A stretch of 64,000 bases of DNA, from the NCBI GenBank assembly GCA_037128705.1, contig JBAXVX010000002.1, positions 124,001 through 188,000 on the forward strand, read 5' to 3'. Made by a program: the position numbers and the translations under genes. Source of the stretch: CAIVAT01 sp037128705. Its GTDB lineage: Bacteria > Bacteroidota > Bacteroidia > Bacteroidales > FEN-979. Position 1 is the first letter of the stretch. Each line of letters opens with the position of its first letter. This document shows positions 1 through 8,062 of the stretch, one piece after another. The notes below the pieces were generated by a model. It had not been told where the DNA came from and did no database searches. It saw nothing but the letters and a program-made list of their open reading frames with translations.

Positions 1-1
1 A

Positions 2-502
2 CACTCAACGTTATTATTCGGCCTTTTTATGCTTTTGATTATTTCCGGCTGCAGGAATAATGAGCATAGCATTGATAACAGATTTCACGGGATGTGGAGA
101 CTTGTTAAAATTGAATCCATGGATAAAGAGTCCGGCAAGTGGGCTTCCGACTCAGCATTTGACGGGTGGAATGGATTCATTCTCTATGATGGTCTTGGGC
201 ATATGGCTGCGCATATTACACCGAAAGGGTACAAAGATTTTGACGTAAGTAAAAACATGGACAGTTTAGACACGAAGGGTCTGAAAGAACTGGTGAAATT
301 CTATAAATCGAACTTTGTATATTTCGCCAACTATAAAATCAACAAGGAGAGCATTGATCATAACCGCCTTTCTGCTACAAACCCAAAAGACTGGGGTTCG
401 GTATTGACACGCGATTTTGAATTCAGGAATGATACCCTCCTGTTGACGCCGCATGAAATTCTCTGGGGAAAAAAATCAAGACTGTGGTGGGTGAAGTTAT
501 GA
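2..502 (+). CDS. Lipocalin-like lipoprotein, 5' end outside window
   Basis: The reading frame is open to the left edge. The residues just before the first ATG (position 29) are hydrophobic and lead into a lipobox ending SGC, so the true start lies upstream of the window and the ATG at 29 sits inside the signal peptide. After the Cys the protein has a lipocalin_5-like pattern: a W-x-L-V segment, a central 'GFILYDGLGHMAAHI' strand pair, and a C-terminal stretch of alternating polar and hydrophobic strands. Such proteins are small beta-barrel lipoproteins that bind unknown ligands. About 150 mature residues is usual for the family. It is followed 13 bp later by a small membrane protein in the same direction, so the two may be co-transcribed. 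Family assignment is by motif only. Confidence 0.65.
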   Translation, partial: HSTLLFGLFMLLIISGCRNNEHSIDNRFHGMWRLVKIESMDKESGKWASDSAFDGWNGFILYDGLGHMAAHITPKGYKDFDVSKNMDSLDTKGLKELVKFYKSNFVYFANYKINKESIDHNRLSATNPKDWGSVLTRDFEFRNDTLLLTPHEILWGKKSRLWWVKL

Positions 503-515
503 TTTCACAAGGAAA

Positions 516-974
516 ATGACTGAAAACAATAAATTCGAAAGATCATTCGGGCCGGCGGGTTCATTTGCAGGCATGGTGGTGTTTGTTGCCGGACTGGTCT
601 TAACTTTCTTTCATCTCACGGCGCTCATTTTAGTCCTGATCGGTGCTTTCGTCGGATTTTCATCGACCAGCACCCTGATCGATTATGAAAGGAAACGGGT
701 CAGGTTTTCGAACAACCTGTTTGGGATTATAAAAATCGGCCGCTGGCTGAATGTTGAGTCCTCCATGAAAATCGGAATGAAGGAATCGGAATTGACATGG
801 CGGGCCTTCAGCCAGGGAAACCGGGCGCTTGATATCGTCGATAGGGATTACAAAATAATCCTCTTTGACTCCGTGAATAAAGAGATCATGCCGGTAAAAA
901 AGACCCGTTCAAAAGATCAGGCAAAAATTGATCTTGAGGCAATGGGGAGCCGGTTGGGTATACGTTTGCTCTGA
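516..974 (+). CDS. Small two-TM membrane protein, unknown function
   Basis: This 152-residue protein has a short polar N terminus, then two adjacent hydrophobic segments (about residues 17-35 and 38-52) separated by a tight turn, followed by a soluble C-terminal half rich in charged residues. The layout resembles small Bacteroidota proteins with a membrane hairpin and a cytosolic PH-like tail ('YERKRVRFSNNLFG' then a W-containing segment), but I do not recognise the family. It lies 13 bp after the lipocalin-like gene and probably shares its transcript. No catalytic motif is visible. Confidence 0.6.
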   Translation: MTENNKFERSFGPAGSFAGMVVFVAGLVLTFFHLTALILVLIGAFVGFSSTSTLIDYERKRVRFSNNLFGIIKIGRWLNVESSMKIGMKESELTWRAFSQGNRALDIVDRDYKIILFDSVNKEIMPVKKTRSKDQAKIDLEAMGSRLGIRLL

Positions 975-1053
975 TCAGCTCAACCGGGGCGTCGGCCGGA
1001 GAACCCTACCCGGGTGTAAACATCCCTCCCAATACAAAATGTATCCCGCTGCA

Positions 1054-1431
1054 TTACTCGCTGGTCCTGGCGACAAAGATCCCCCTGTTTTCACAAAAAT
1101 CACCCTCGGCAATGTTGGTTATGACCACCCTGCTTTGAACCTGCCAGGCATATTGATTTATCGGGTGGCACATGAGCGGACCTCCCTGTGAGTTGTCAAA
1201 CTGAACATTCGAAAACATGGTGAAACCTGAACAGGCCCATCCCTTTTGCACAACCGTGCCCTTCTCTCCCACCAGGGGGGCCCAGTTCCCCAGCATCGTC
1301 CCTTTGACCATTTTTTTTTCAGGGGCTCTTTCATTGAATGAAATAACCAGCAGAACAGCCGCCGTGGCGATAATCAACCCGGAAATAAACCCGGCGATAT
1401 AAAATTTGTTTCTGATGAAGTTGAGGTTCAT
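1054..1431 (-). CDS. Single-TM anchored protein, unknown function
   Basis: The predicted protein has 125 residues: a basic N terminus, one hydrophobic segment (about residues 12-30) and an exported domain of about 90 residues with three cysteines (in 'WACSG', 'MCHP' and 'FCENR'). Two of these could form a disulfide in the periplasm. I do not recognise the family. It runs against its left neighbour and away from the gene at 1773, so it is a monocistronic leftward unit. The ATG at 1431 gives the only start that keeps the membrane segment whole. Confidence 0.5.
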   Translation of the reverse strand: MNLNFIRNKFYIAGFISGLIIATAAVLLVISFNERAPEKKMVKGTMLGNWAPLVGEKGTVVQKGWACSGFTMFSNVQFDNSQGGPLMCHPINQYAWQVQSRVVITNIAEGDFCENRGIFVARTSE

Positions 1432-1772
1432 TTTCCAGGTTTTAGTGGTTCAACAATGTATATTAAATACAACCAATTGTAAAAAAGTTGGCAGTGCCCC
1501 TGCCACAAAACTAAAATTAATTTTCGTCATGCATCCCAAACCAAAAAAACTTAATCAAAGAAATATGTCTTGCCCCCCTTGCTTTCAGGGTTTTCTTTAC
1601 ATATATTTGCAACAAGCGGTCAGTTTATTGCCAATACCTAAGCGACACTCCCAGCCTCACCGATCAATCCCGGTTCCTGACTGACCCCTGGTTTTTAAGC
1701 CATTGATATGTCTGTCAATTCTTCAAATAAATCATCCCCAGGTCATTATTTGAAACCTTAAAACCAAAACCC
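1432..1772. other. 341-bp divergent intergenic region
   Basis: This gap separates the leftward 125-residue gene from the rightward gene at 1773. It holds a good rightward Bacteroidota-type promoter (1579-1609). A rightward open frame crosses it, but that frame overlaps both the neighbouring gene's start and this promoter and has no protein-like character. I saw no hairpin terminator or RNA gene. Confidence 0.5.
1579..1609 (+). promoter_or_regulatory. Bacteroidota sigma-ABfr-type promoter
   Basis: A -33 element TTG (1579-1581) is followed after 20 bp by TATATTTG (1602-1609), a perfect match to the -7 consensus TAnnTTTG. The predicted start near 1616 would leave a leader of about 155 nt before the ATG at 1773. 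The long leader is unexplained. Confidence 0.45.
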
Positions 1773-2471
1773 ATGAAAAAGACAAAAACTGGAATCACTA
1801 TGATGGCTACCCTGCTGCTGGTGGCATTTACTTCATCGTACGACGGGCCCGATCCGGCCTATTTTAAAGCGTTCGGCTATGGATCCATAGCCGTTTCCAT
1901 CGGGGGAGCACCTTCATTTGATCATTACGATCCGGCTCAGTTCGACTATCAGAACGGAATATTTTATGTGAAGGCGGGTGCCAGCCGTTTGGATCTGCGG
2001 GCTCTTTTACCACAGGGCCAAACCTATGAAACGATGATGAATGCCTTGTTTAAGGCCAAGAGCGATTTGCTGAAAGACAAAAAAAAGGAGAACATCTACT
2101 GGTATGCATGGAGCTCTCATGATTATGACGGAACCAGAAAATATCCCGAATGGAAAAAAGGATCGCCGCATCCCGATTATCACGACAAGACTGTATGGAG
2201 GACCCCTATTAACTATGAACCAGCAAAGACCTGGATCTCCTCTGCCGCCTATTTTGATGACGAGGATACTGATTTCAACACAGATGTGGTGAATACCTGG
2301 CTGAAAATGTCAAAGCCCGGGACGCAGCTATACATCCTCAACACGGTCGGGTTTGAAAGGTGGGTGAAGGAGGCAGCCTACTGGGATTACGGACAGGGAA
2401 AAACAGTAACCCCACTCGAGTATGTTATGTCCGATAATCACTATGCCTATTGCATTCTCCAGATCAAGTAA
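1773..2471 (+). CDS. Secreted protein of unknown function
   Basis: The 232-residue product begins with a basic N terminus and a hydrophobic stretch ending near residue 22 (signal peptide), so the mature protein is periplasmic or secreted. It is rich in aromatic residues (repeated WY, YW and YD pairs) and acidic patches such as 'DDEDTDF'. No T9SS tail or lipobox is present. I do not recognise the family. The gene has its own promoter upstream and is followed after 43 bp by the serine hydrolase gene, which may be read from the same transcript. Confidence 0.6.
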   Translation: MKKTKTGITMMATLLLVAFTSSYDGPDPAYFKAFGYGSIAVSIGGAPSFDHYDPAQFDYQNGIFYVKAGASRLDLRALLPQGQTYETMMNALFKAKSDLLKDKKKENIYWYAWSSHDYDGTRKYPEWKKGSPHPDYHDKTVWRTPINYEPAKTWISSAAYFDDEDTDFNTDVVNTWLKMSKPGTQLYILNTVGFERWVKEAAYWDYGQGKTVTPLEYVMSDNHYAYCILQIK

Positions 2472-2514
2472 TTCAGGAATCCTGATAAAAATTTATACGT
2501 TACCACATTAGCGG

Positions 2515-3570
2515 ATGAAAACCTCATCGATCCTACTATTTGGTGTATACCTTCCCCTGCTGTTAGCATTGGCGGCAGGTTGTAAAAAGGACTCAGACAA
2601 TCCACCCTCAACCGGGATGGCCCTGCTCGATGAAACCTTCGCGGCGGTGCAGCAGATAAACAACATTAAAAGCCTGGTGGTAGTCCGCAACGATACCCTG
2701 ATCAGGGAGGCCTATTTCGGATCGGGCGGGGCTGATGTGGCCCACGATGTACGGTCGGTCACCAAGAGCATCACCGCCCTGCTCGTTGGAATTGCCATCG
2801 ACCAGGGATTTATTTCTTCAGTGGATCAACAAATCGGGGGCTTTTTACGACCCCTCGTTGATACCATCACCCCTGAAAAAGCGAAAATAACCATCCGTGA
2901 TCTCCTGACCATGAGCAGCGGATTTGAATGGGATGAACTGACCTCCGTTTCCGGGTATAATCTCTGGGCCGGTGCGGCCAACCAGGTGCAATATGCTTTG
3001 AACAAACCATTGATTGCGCAACCCGGACAAAGGTTTGCCTACAACTCAGGAGCATTCCACCTGTTATCTGTAATATTATCAAGAGCCACAGGTAAGACCA
3101 CCCTTGATTTTGCCAAACAATATCTGTTCGAACACCTGGAGATAACCACCAGTACCTGGGAAACGGATAACCAGGGCTACAACAACGGGTCGGCCGGGCT
3201 TGAATTGACCCCACACGACATGGTAAAGATCGGTCAGCTTATTTTACATCATGGAGAATTCCATGGAAAACAGGTTGTTACTTCAAAGTGGATCGATGAC
3301 CTGGGCAGTTTTAAAATAACCACCAACACGGCGGTTCCCTACGGCACCGGCTACGGTTATGGATGGTGGAATGGCCAGTCCCCTCAGGGCAGCTACACAT
3401 TTGCCATGGGATGGGGAGGCCAGTTCATCATAACCGTTCCAACCCTGGACCTGGTGGTTGTTGCGACAAACACCTGGAGCGGTGTCCCCTCAGCCGAAGC
3501 CAACGATCAGTGGTACCGCACGGTCGACCTGATCATGACCGGTGTCCTTCCCGCAATTGCGATGTGGTGA
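2515..3570 (+). CDS. Serine hydrolase, beta-lactamase/PBP family lipoprotein
   Basis: This 351-residue protein belongs to the class C beta-lactamase-related (Beta-lactamase, COG1680) family, whose members act as esterases, peptidases or D-aminopeptidases in the envelope. A lipobox LAAGC places Cys23 as the lipidated residue. The catalytic SxxK motif is S81-V-T-K84, the YxN motif is the Tyr-Asn pair in 'FAYNSGAF' (near residue 176), and a late Gly-rich 'GWGGQF' strand stands in for the KTG/HxG box. Length and motif order are normal, so the enzyme looks intact. Substrate cannot be told from sequence. The gene is convergent with lanM, 45 bp away. Confidence 0.85.
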   Translation: MKTSSILLFGVYLPLLLALAAGCKKDSDNPPSTGMALLDETFAAVQQINNIKSLVVVRNDTLIREAYFGSGGADVAHDVRSVTKSITALLVGIAIDQGFISSVDQQIGGFLRPLVDTITPEKAKITIRDLLTMSSGFEWDELTSVSGYNLWAGAANQVQYALNKPLIAQPGQRFAYNSGAFHLLSVILSRATGKTTLDFAKQYLFEHLEITTSTWETDNQGYNNGSAGLELTPHDMVKIGQLILHHGEFHGKQVVTSKWIDDLGSFKITTNTAVPYGTGYGYGWWNGQSPQGSYTFAMGWGGQFIITVPTLDLVVVATNTWSGVPSAEANDQWYRTVDLIMTGVLPAIAMW

Positions 3571-3614
3571 CTGGTGTTTCAGGAAAATTTACCAAACTGA
3601 TCCCTATCAGCAGT

Positions 3615-6600
3615 TCATTCAAAAATAAGGACAGAGGGGAATCTATCGGGGTAGGCCTGCCTGAGCAAGGCATAACCGATGCCCGAAATTCCCTGGAAGA
3701 AGCCAGGATTGATCATTCCTTCATCCGAACCGAATGACAGGTCGTAATGGCCGTTTTTTTCGGCGAAGTGAAGAACCTGGTTCGTTTTTTTACCTGCCTC
3801 CGTCATTAAAGCGCGATCCCCGGTCCTGGCGGCAAAGTACAAAAGTATGTCGGCAAGCCCCATGTTCCCGCAGCAGAGGTGATCCCTGAATCCCATGTTC
3901 ATGGAGGATGCCCGTGTCGCCCGGATGGCATTCCGGATATCTGTCTCGACGGTTTGATTGTTAAAAATATGCCGGGAGGCCAGCCGGGCAAGACCAATCC
4001 CCGGGGCCCCATGGCACCAGCTCAGCATATAGGAGGTGCCTGTATTTGGCTTGTCTTTATACTCCCTGAGATCCTGCCAGTTATTCTTCTCCTGCGTAAA
4101 CAGTGTATTCTCATACCGGATGGCCCGTTCGGCCGTGTCGCGGGAAGCAGCTGTTCCTGTGAATTCGAACAACTTCAAAAGAGCATAGGCGATGCCGGCC
4201 TGGCCGTGCGAAAACCCCGACAGCATTTTATTTCCCGCGAATTTCCATCCGCAGCTTCCATCATTATTCTCTGTAAGGTTTTTCAGCAGGTGTTCGCCGC
4301 AAAGATCAGCCTTTTCCAGGGCTTCCTGATAGCCTGTAAGTTTGTACAGCGCCAGCATCCCCAAAATGCATCCGGCACTGCCTGAAATGATATCGAAGGT
4401 CTTGTCATCCTGTATCACCCGCGGCCCGACCATGTGACAAACCGATTTTGCATCTTCCAGGAATGAGGGGTCACCGAGAAATCCGGAAATTTTAATCAGC
4501 GTATAAATGGCCGAGGATATCCCGGAGGCAATTCCGATAAATCCGCCCGATCCGGTCATTCCATATTGCTTCATTTGGGCAAATCCCTGGCGAAGGGATT
4601 GGATGGTTGATTCATTTAACCTTCGCAGCGCCGGATCATCCTTTACCGACAAAAGCGCGGATAAGAAAAGGGTGACACCCGGAAGCCCGTCATAAAGGTT
4701 AAAGGACATAGGCTGTAAACGGAACCGGTCTGTGCCGGGTATGATCCCTGAGGTGATCCAGGTACAACTGCCGTCCTTTGAAAAGATGGCTTCAGATTGC
4801 AGTTTTGCCGCAATTTCTGTTGCAGCCTTCATCAGCGTTTCCGCTGGTGCCGGTTGGATCGCCCGTGCTGTGATAACCTGTTTTTCTTCCCCTGTTTTGA
4901 CCTGGTTGTGTTCTAAATCCCTGAAAAGCAGCGCAGCCCGGATGAATTTTACCTGTGTTTTAAGATCCTCTTCATTCATTTCCGAAACCGAATTTACAAC
5001 CTGGTCATAGGCTGCTTTGATCATATAGTCAGGACAAACAATTCCATACGGATCCTTGAGATCGGTCCTGCCTGATTCAGTCCAGAAAATAGGAAAATCC
5101 GTGTCTTCCATCTGCCTCATTTCCGATTTGTTCATGGACCAGAAACTGCCTGATTCCGGATTGTGCAGGAATGCACGGCAAAGCATCTCTTTCTGCATGC
5201 TGCGCTCCAAACCTTTACGCATATAGTTCGGATTCATCAGGTTTTTGATGATCAACCCATATATCCGGGTCGCCCTGAAAATAAACCGCAGATCTTTTCC
5301 TTCAAACAGGCGGACGGGAATTTGAGTGCGATGTTTGACCAGCAACCGGTAAAGGGTGGTAAACCCCGAAACGATTTCTTCTGTATAGTTGACAGGGGGC
5401 TGTTTCCGACCTTGATAAACCGGGATATTCTGGTTTTCCTGGAAGACGATGGGCACGTAGGATATCCTCATGCTGTCGCTGTTGATATATTGCCACTCCA
5501 TCCGCTGGTATGGAGATTCATCGTAATCATACCCTCCAATGCCACTGACATCGTAAACGAATCCATCTTTACCGAGTATCCATGATGGTAAAAGGCCGGT
5601 GCGAAAAACAGAAAATTCAAATTGTGAATTGGCAAGAACATAGGCACTGTCTTCAAATTGGGTATCTATGTTTTTGCCTTCATGATGCATCACCGATTCA
5701 AGATCGATGAGCATAGGTTGTGACCCGGCAGCGATGAGGTTCTCCATGTGGCAATCATTCCCCCTCAGCGTGTAAATAATTCCGATGAGTGCACCAATAC
5801 GCCTGTAATAATCCGTAATCTCCTGCCCTGATGTACAGTCTGAGGCCTCAATAAAGCCAACCCATCCATATTCACCTTTACTGACAAGGTTGAGGGGTTT
5901 CATAGGAGGCGTCAGCCCTTTTTCGTTCAGCCAGTTTATGAAGGCTGACCATGCCACTTCCAGTGCGAGATTTTTTGGCTTGTAAATCAGTTTCAGCCCC
6001 GATTCAAATTTGATGGATATCACTCCCTGGCCATGGTTGTGCGAATCGGAGATCCCCCCCTGGTAACTTGTTAATTTTCCGGGTGCGGTATCCCTGACGA
6101 AATGGGTTGAAAGTTCAGCCATGTCATCCGACAGGTGGTGGATGAATGAAGCAGTGGTGCGTATCCAGTTGTCGATCAGTATGGTTATGATTTTGGCCAG
6201 GGCACTGTATTCAGCGAAGAAATCCTGCCAGCCGTTTTCAACAATCCGGCCAACAAATTGTTCATAAAAGTGAGTGCCCGGAACCTCAGCCGGAAGCGTC
6301 TCAGCCAGGATCCTGAACACCGAAGACTGACGGGTGCTTTTGAAGACCTCGAACTCCAGTTGAAAAGTCTTTGAAGTATAAAATTGCAACCTGCGCATCA
6401 GCAACAGGTTCATCATTTTTTCTGCCTCCCCCGAAAACAAATCCGTTTTCTTTTTCCCGACATTCAAATCAAGTTTTTCAACAGCATAAAGAACCAGCGG
6501 GGTTAAAAGATGCTGGTAGGGAATTTTATCCGCATATTCCTCCCCGATGCACTGTTTCATTTTCAAAGATAGATCCGTCGGATCATATGATTGAAGGAAT

Positions 6601-6899
6601 CCGATCAGTTCCCTGAAGGTATTTATCCATGCCGGAAGCTGATCCTTATCCCTGAAAGAAACCGTTCCGGCCAATTTCCCCAGGTCATCATCGGTAAGCC
6701 CGTCCATTTTCAGCCGGTTTTCGAACATCACGGGATCATCCGGGGCAACAATTTTTCTCCATTCGGTTCGGAATTTTTCCACTTCCCCCTCTTTTGCCGG
6801 ATGAAAAACAAACCGGTGCGGTTCATCGATTTTCTCTCGTAAGGTAATGGCCCTGGCGGCCACGTTGTGCCAGTAGGAATCAGGTAGTTCGGGCCTCAT
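3615..6899 (-). CDS. lanM: Class II lanthipeptide synthetase LanM (CCG type)
   Basis: LanM enzymes dehydrate Ser/Thr in a precursor peptide and then add Cys thiols to form lanthionine rings. The N-terminal part (about residues 100-650) is a DUF4135 dehydratase. Its kinase-like residues are all present: SDSHNHG, YKPKN (306-310), RGNDCHMEN (379-387) and LIDLES (about 397-402). The C-terminal 400 residues are a LanC cyclase with GFSHGQAG, SWCHGAPG (Cys962) and CCGNMG (Cys1009-Cys1010). Classical LanC domains have Cys-His at the last site; Cys-Cys here is the variant of ProcM-like enzymes. I chose the ATG at 6899, giving 1094 aa, because it overlaps the upstream stop as ATGA; an in-frame ATG at 6965 would overlap the upstream gene by 70 bp. 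No substrate gene lies beside it. Confidence 0.92.
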   Translation of the reverse strand: MRPELPDSYWHNVAARAITLREKIDEPHRFVFHPAKEGEVEKFRTEWRKIVAPDDPVMFENRLKMDGLTDDDLGKLAGTVSFRDKDQLPAWINTFRELIGFLQSYDPTDLSLKMKQCIGEEYADKIPYQHLLTPLVLYAVEKLDLNVGKKKTDLFSGEAEKMMNLLLMRRLQFYTSKTFQLEFEVFKSTRQSSVFRILAETLPAEVPGTHFYEQFVGRIVENGWQDFFAEYSALAKIITILIDNWIRTTASFIHHLSDDMAELSTHFVRDTAPGKLTSYQGGISDSHNHGQGVISIKFESGLKLIYKPKNLALEVAWSAFINWLNEKGLTPPMKPLNLVSKGEYGWVGFIEASDCTSGQEITDYYRRIGALIGIIYTLRGNDCHMENLIAAGSQPMLIDLESVMHHEGKNIDTQFEDSAYVLANSQFEFSVFRTGLLPSWILGKDGFVYDVSGIGGYDYDESPYQRMEWQYINSDSMRISYVPIVFQENQNIPVYQGRKQPPVNYTEEIVSGFTTLYRLLVKHRTQIPVRLFEGKDLRFIFRATRIYGLIIKNLMNPNYMRKGLERSMQKEMLCRAFLHNPESGSFWSMNKSEMRQMEDTDFPIFWTESGRTDLKDPYGIVCPDYMIKAAYDQVVNSVSEMNEEDLKTQVKFIRAALLFRDLEHNQVKTGEEKQVITARAIQPAPAETLMKAATEIAAKLQSEAIFSKDGSCTWITSGIIPGTDRFRLQPMSFNLYDGLPGVTLFLSALLSVKDDPALRRLNESTIQSLRQGFAQMKQYGMTGSGGFIGIASGISSAIYTLIKISGFLGDPSFLEDAKSVCHMVGPRVIQDDKTFDIISGSAGCILGMLALYKLTGYQEALEKADLCGEHLLKNLTENNDGSCGWKFAGNKMLSGFSHGQAGIAYALLKLFEFTGTAASRDTAERAIRYENTLFTQEKNNWQDLREYKDKPNTGTSYMLSWCHGAPGIGLARLASRHIFNNQTVETDIRNAIRATRASSMNMGFRDHLCCGNMGLADILLYFAARTGDRALMTEAGKKTNQVLHFAEKNGHYDLSFGSDEGMINPGFFQGISGIGYALLRQAYPDRFPSVLIFE

Positions 6900-7960
6900 T
6901 TTGCAGATTCTTGACCGGTTGTTACTTTCTGTGGATTGATCATGGTTCCGAAATATCCCTTGCACTCCGGGGGCATTCCTGGCTTATATACCAGTTTAAG
7001 GTGATTGATACCGTTCATATAGTGAACCGGAACGAGGTACGAAACGGTTTTTTTACTGGTATAGCTTGTCAGTCCCTCCCTCTTTTCCCGGAGCAGGAGA
7101 TTTTCAGCCTCGAGAAAATCGAAAATTTCGTTCCATCTCGGGTCCCACCTGGGCTGGCTCAAATCCTTAAGATACATCTCTATTCCGAAAACGGGAAGCA
7201 CTGTTTTCCCAATGTGAAGATTACAGGAAAAGTGATCAAATTTTAAAGCATAGTTTGTAACCATTTTTTGGATCACATCCATCTCCCCGGGCCACCGGAT
7301 ATCCTTTAAATATTCAATGAATGAATCTTCCCTGAGCCTCGAAAGAATGAGTCGGACGGCTTCTGTTTTCCTGGGGATCATAAACCCTAAAATAGAAATA
7401 ACCGCATGCTGCGGGAGTGCCTCAAAGCATCTTTTCAGGTTTCTGCCCAAACCGGCTGGAAATTTTATCCCAAAAAGGATCCGGTATATTTCATCCAGTA
7501 CTTCAAGCACAAAAAGCCATTGGGATCTCCTGGGGGCTTCCTTTTCAATAATTTTGAAAAATATGTTCGGGATTGGATTGAAGGCTGATTCCATGCAGTC
7601 GAATTCGAGCCAGAATGATTCAATCCGTTCATGGAGAAAAGAAGAAGCATCTGTCCAGGCTGAGAAAAGTTCTGAGATTTTTTGCCAGAAAGGGATGCTT
7701 AACAATGACGGGGATAACATGGATACCTTGCTTTTACCGGCAATTATGCCGGCTCCTTCACCCTCTTTTCTGATCTGCAGGAAAAAATCGCAGGTGGCTT
7801 CCCGGTTTCCTAAACGCGTTTCGAAACCGAAGTCTGTTGCAGCGTCGAACGGGAACATGGAACAAAGTTCTTCGACCGCATGAAGATGCCCGGGAGCAAG
7901 CAAAGCGGGCGAAATCCCGGGTGTAATGGCTGAAAAGTGATCACGGAAAGAGTATTTCAT
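6896..7960 (-). CDS. LanM-coupled protein of unknown function
   Basis: The 354-residue protein is the first gene of the leftward lan operon and its stop overlaps the lanM start (ATGA), which suggests translational coupling and a shared complex. It has no signal peptide or membrane segment. The sequence is mostly helical (many WL, FL and LxxL patterns) with a C-terminal strand-rich tail containing 'YMNGINHLKLVYKPG'. It lacks the kinase-like residues of LanM, LanC zinc ligands, and any protease or methyltransferase motif. I do not recognise a named family. It could be a substrate-recruitment or scaffold partner of the synthetase, by inference from coupling only. It is not a detached LanM domain, because the synthetase that follows is full length. 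Confidence 0.7.
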   Translation of the reverse strand: MKYSFRDHFSAITPGISPALLAPGHLHAVEELCSMFPFDAATDFGFETRLGNREATCDFFLQIRKEGEGAGIIAGKSKVSMLSPSLLSIPFWQKISELFSAWTDASSFLHERIESFWLEFDCMESAFNPIPNIFFKIIEKEAPRRSQWLFVLEVLDEIYRILFGIKFPAGLGRNLKRCFEALPQHAVISILGFMIPRKTEAVRLILSRLREDSFIEYLKDIRWPGEMDVIQKMVTNYALKFDHFSCNLHIGKTVLPVFGIEMYLKDLSQPRWDPRWNEIFDFLEAENLLLREKREGLTSYTSKKTVSYLVPVHYMNGINHLKLVYKPGMPPECKGYFGTMINPQKVTTGQESAK

Positions 7961-8010
7961 CTGAATGATATTGTTTTACGTTATTGGCAAAGAATCCCGG
8001 GTTTATAATT

Positions 8011-8018
8011 CAAATGTA
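8011..8018 (-). promoter_or_regulatory. -7 box of leftward lan operon
   Basis: Read on the minus strand this is TACATTTG, a perfect TAnnTTTG box, 51 bp upstream of the ATG at 7960. No convincing -33 TTTG lies at the usual distance, so it may need an activator or the box may be fortuitous. Confidence 0.35.
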
Positions 8019-8030
8019 ACAACTAATTCC

Positions 8031-8038
8031 TAGTTTTG
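8031..8038 (+). promoter_or_regulatory. -7 box of rightward export operon
   Basis: The sequence is TAGTTTTG, a perfect TAnnTTTG box, 25 bp before the ATG at 8063. It lies back to back with the leftward box at 8011-8018, so one short region of about 100 bp probably controls both the modification and the export genes. The -33 element is weak. Confidence 0.4.
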
Positions 8039-8062
8039 TATGAATTCTAATGCAACAAGGAA

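Noticed and set aside
1406..1684. Rightward 92-residue open frame with several Cys, considered as a lanthipeptide precursor
   Set aside because: It overlaps the start of the leftward gene and the promoter for 1773, has no leader-like acidic region and no Gly-Gly site; it looks like chance.
2473..2485. Perfect palindrome TCAGGAATCCTGA after the gene ending at 2471
   Set aside because: No loop or T run; too short to call a terminator or operator.
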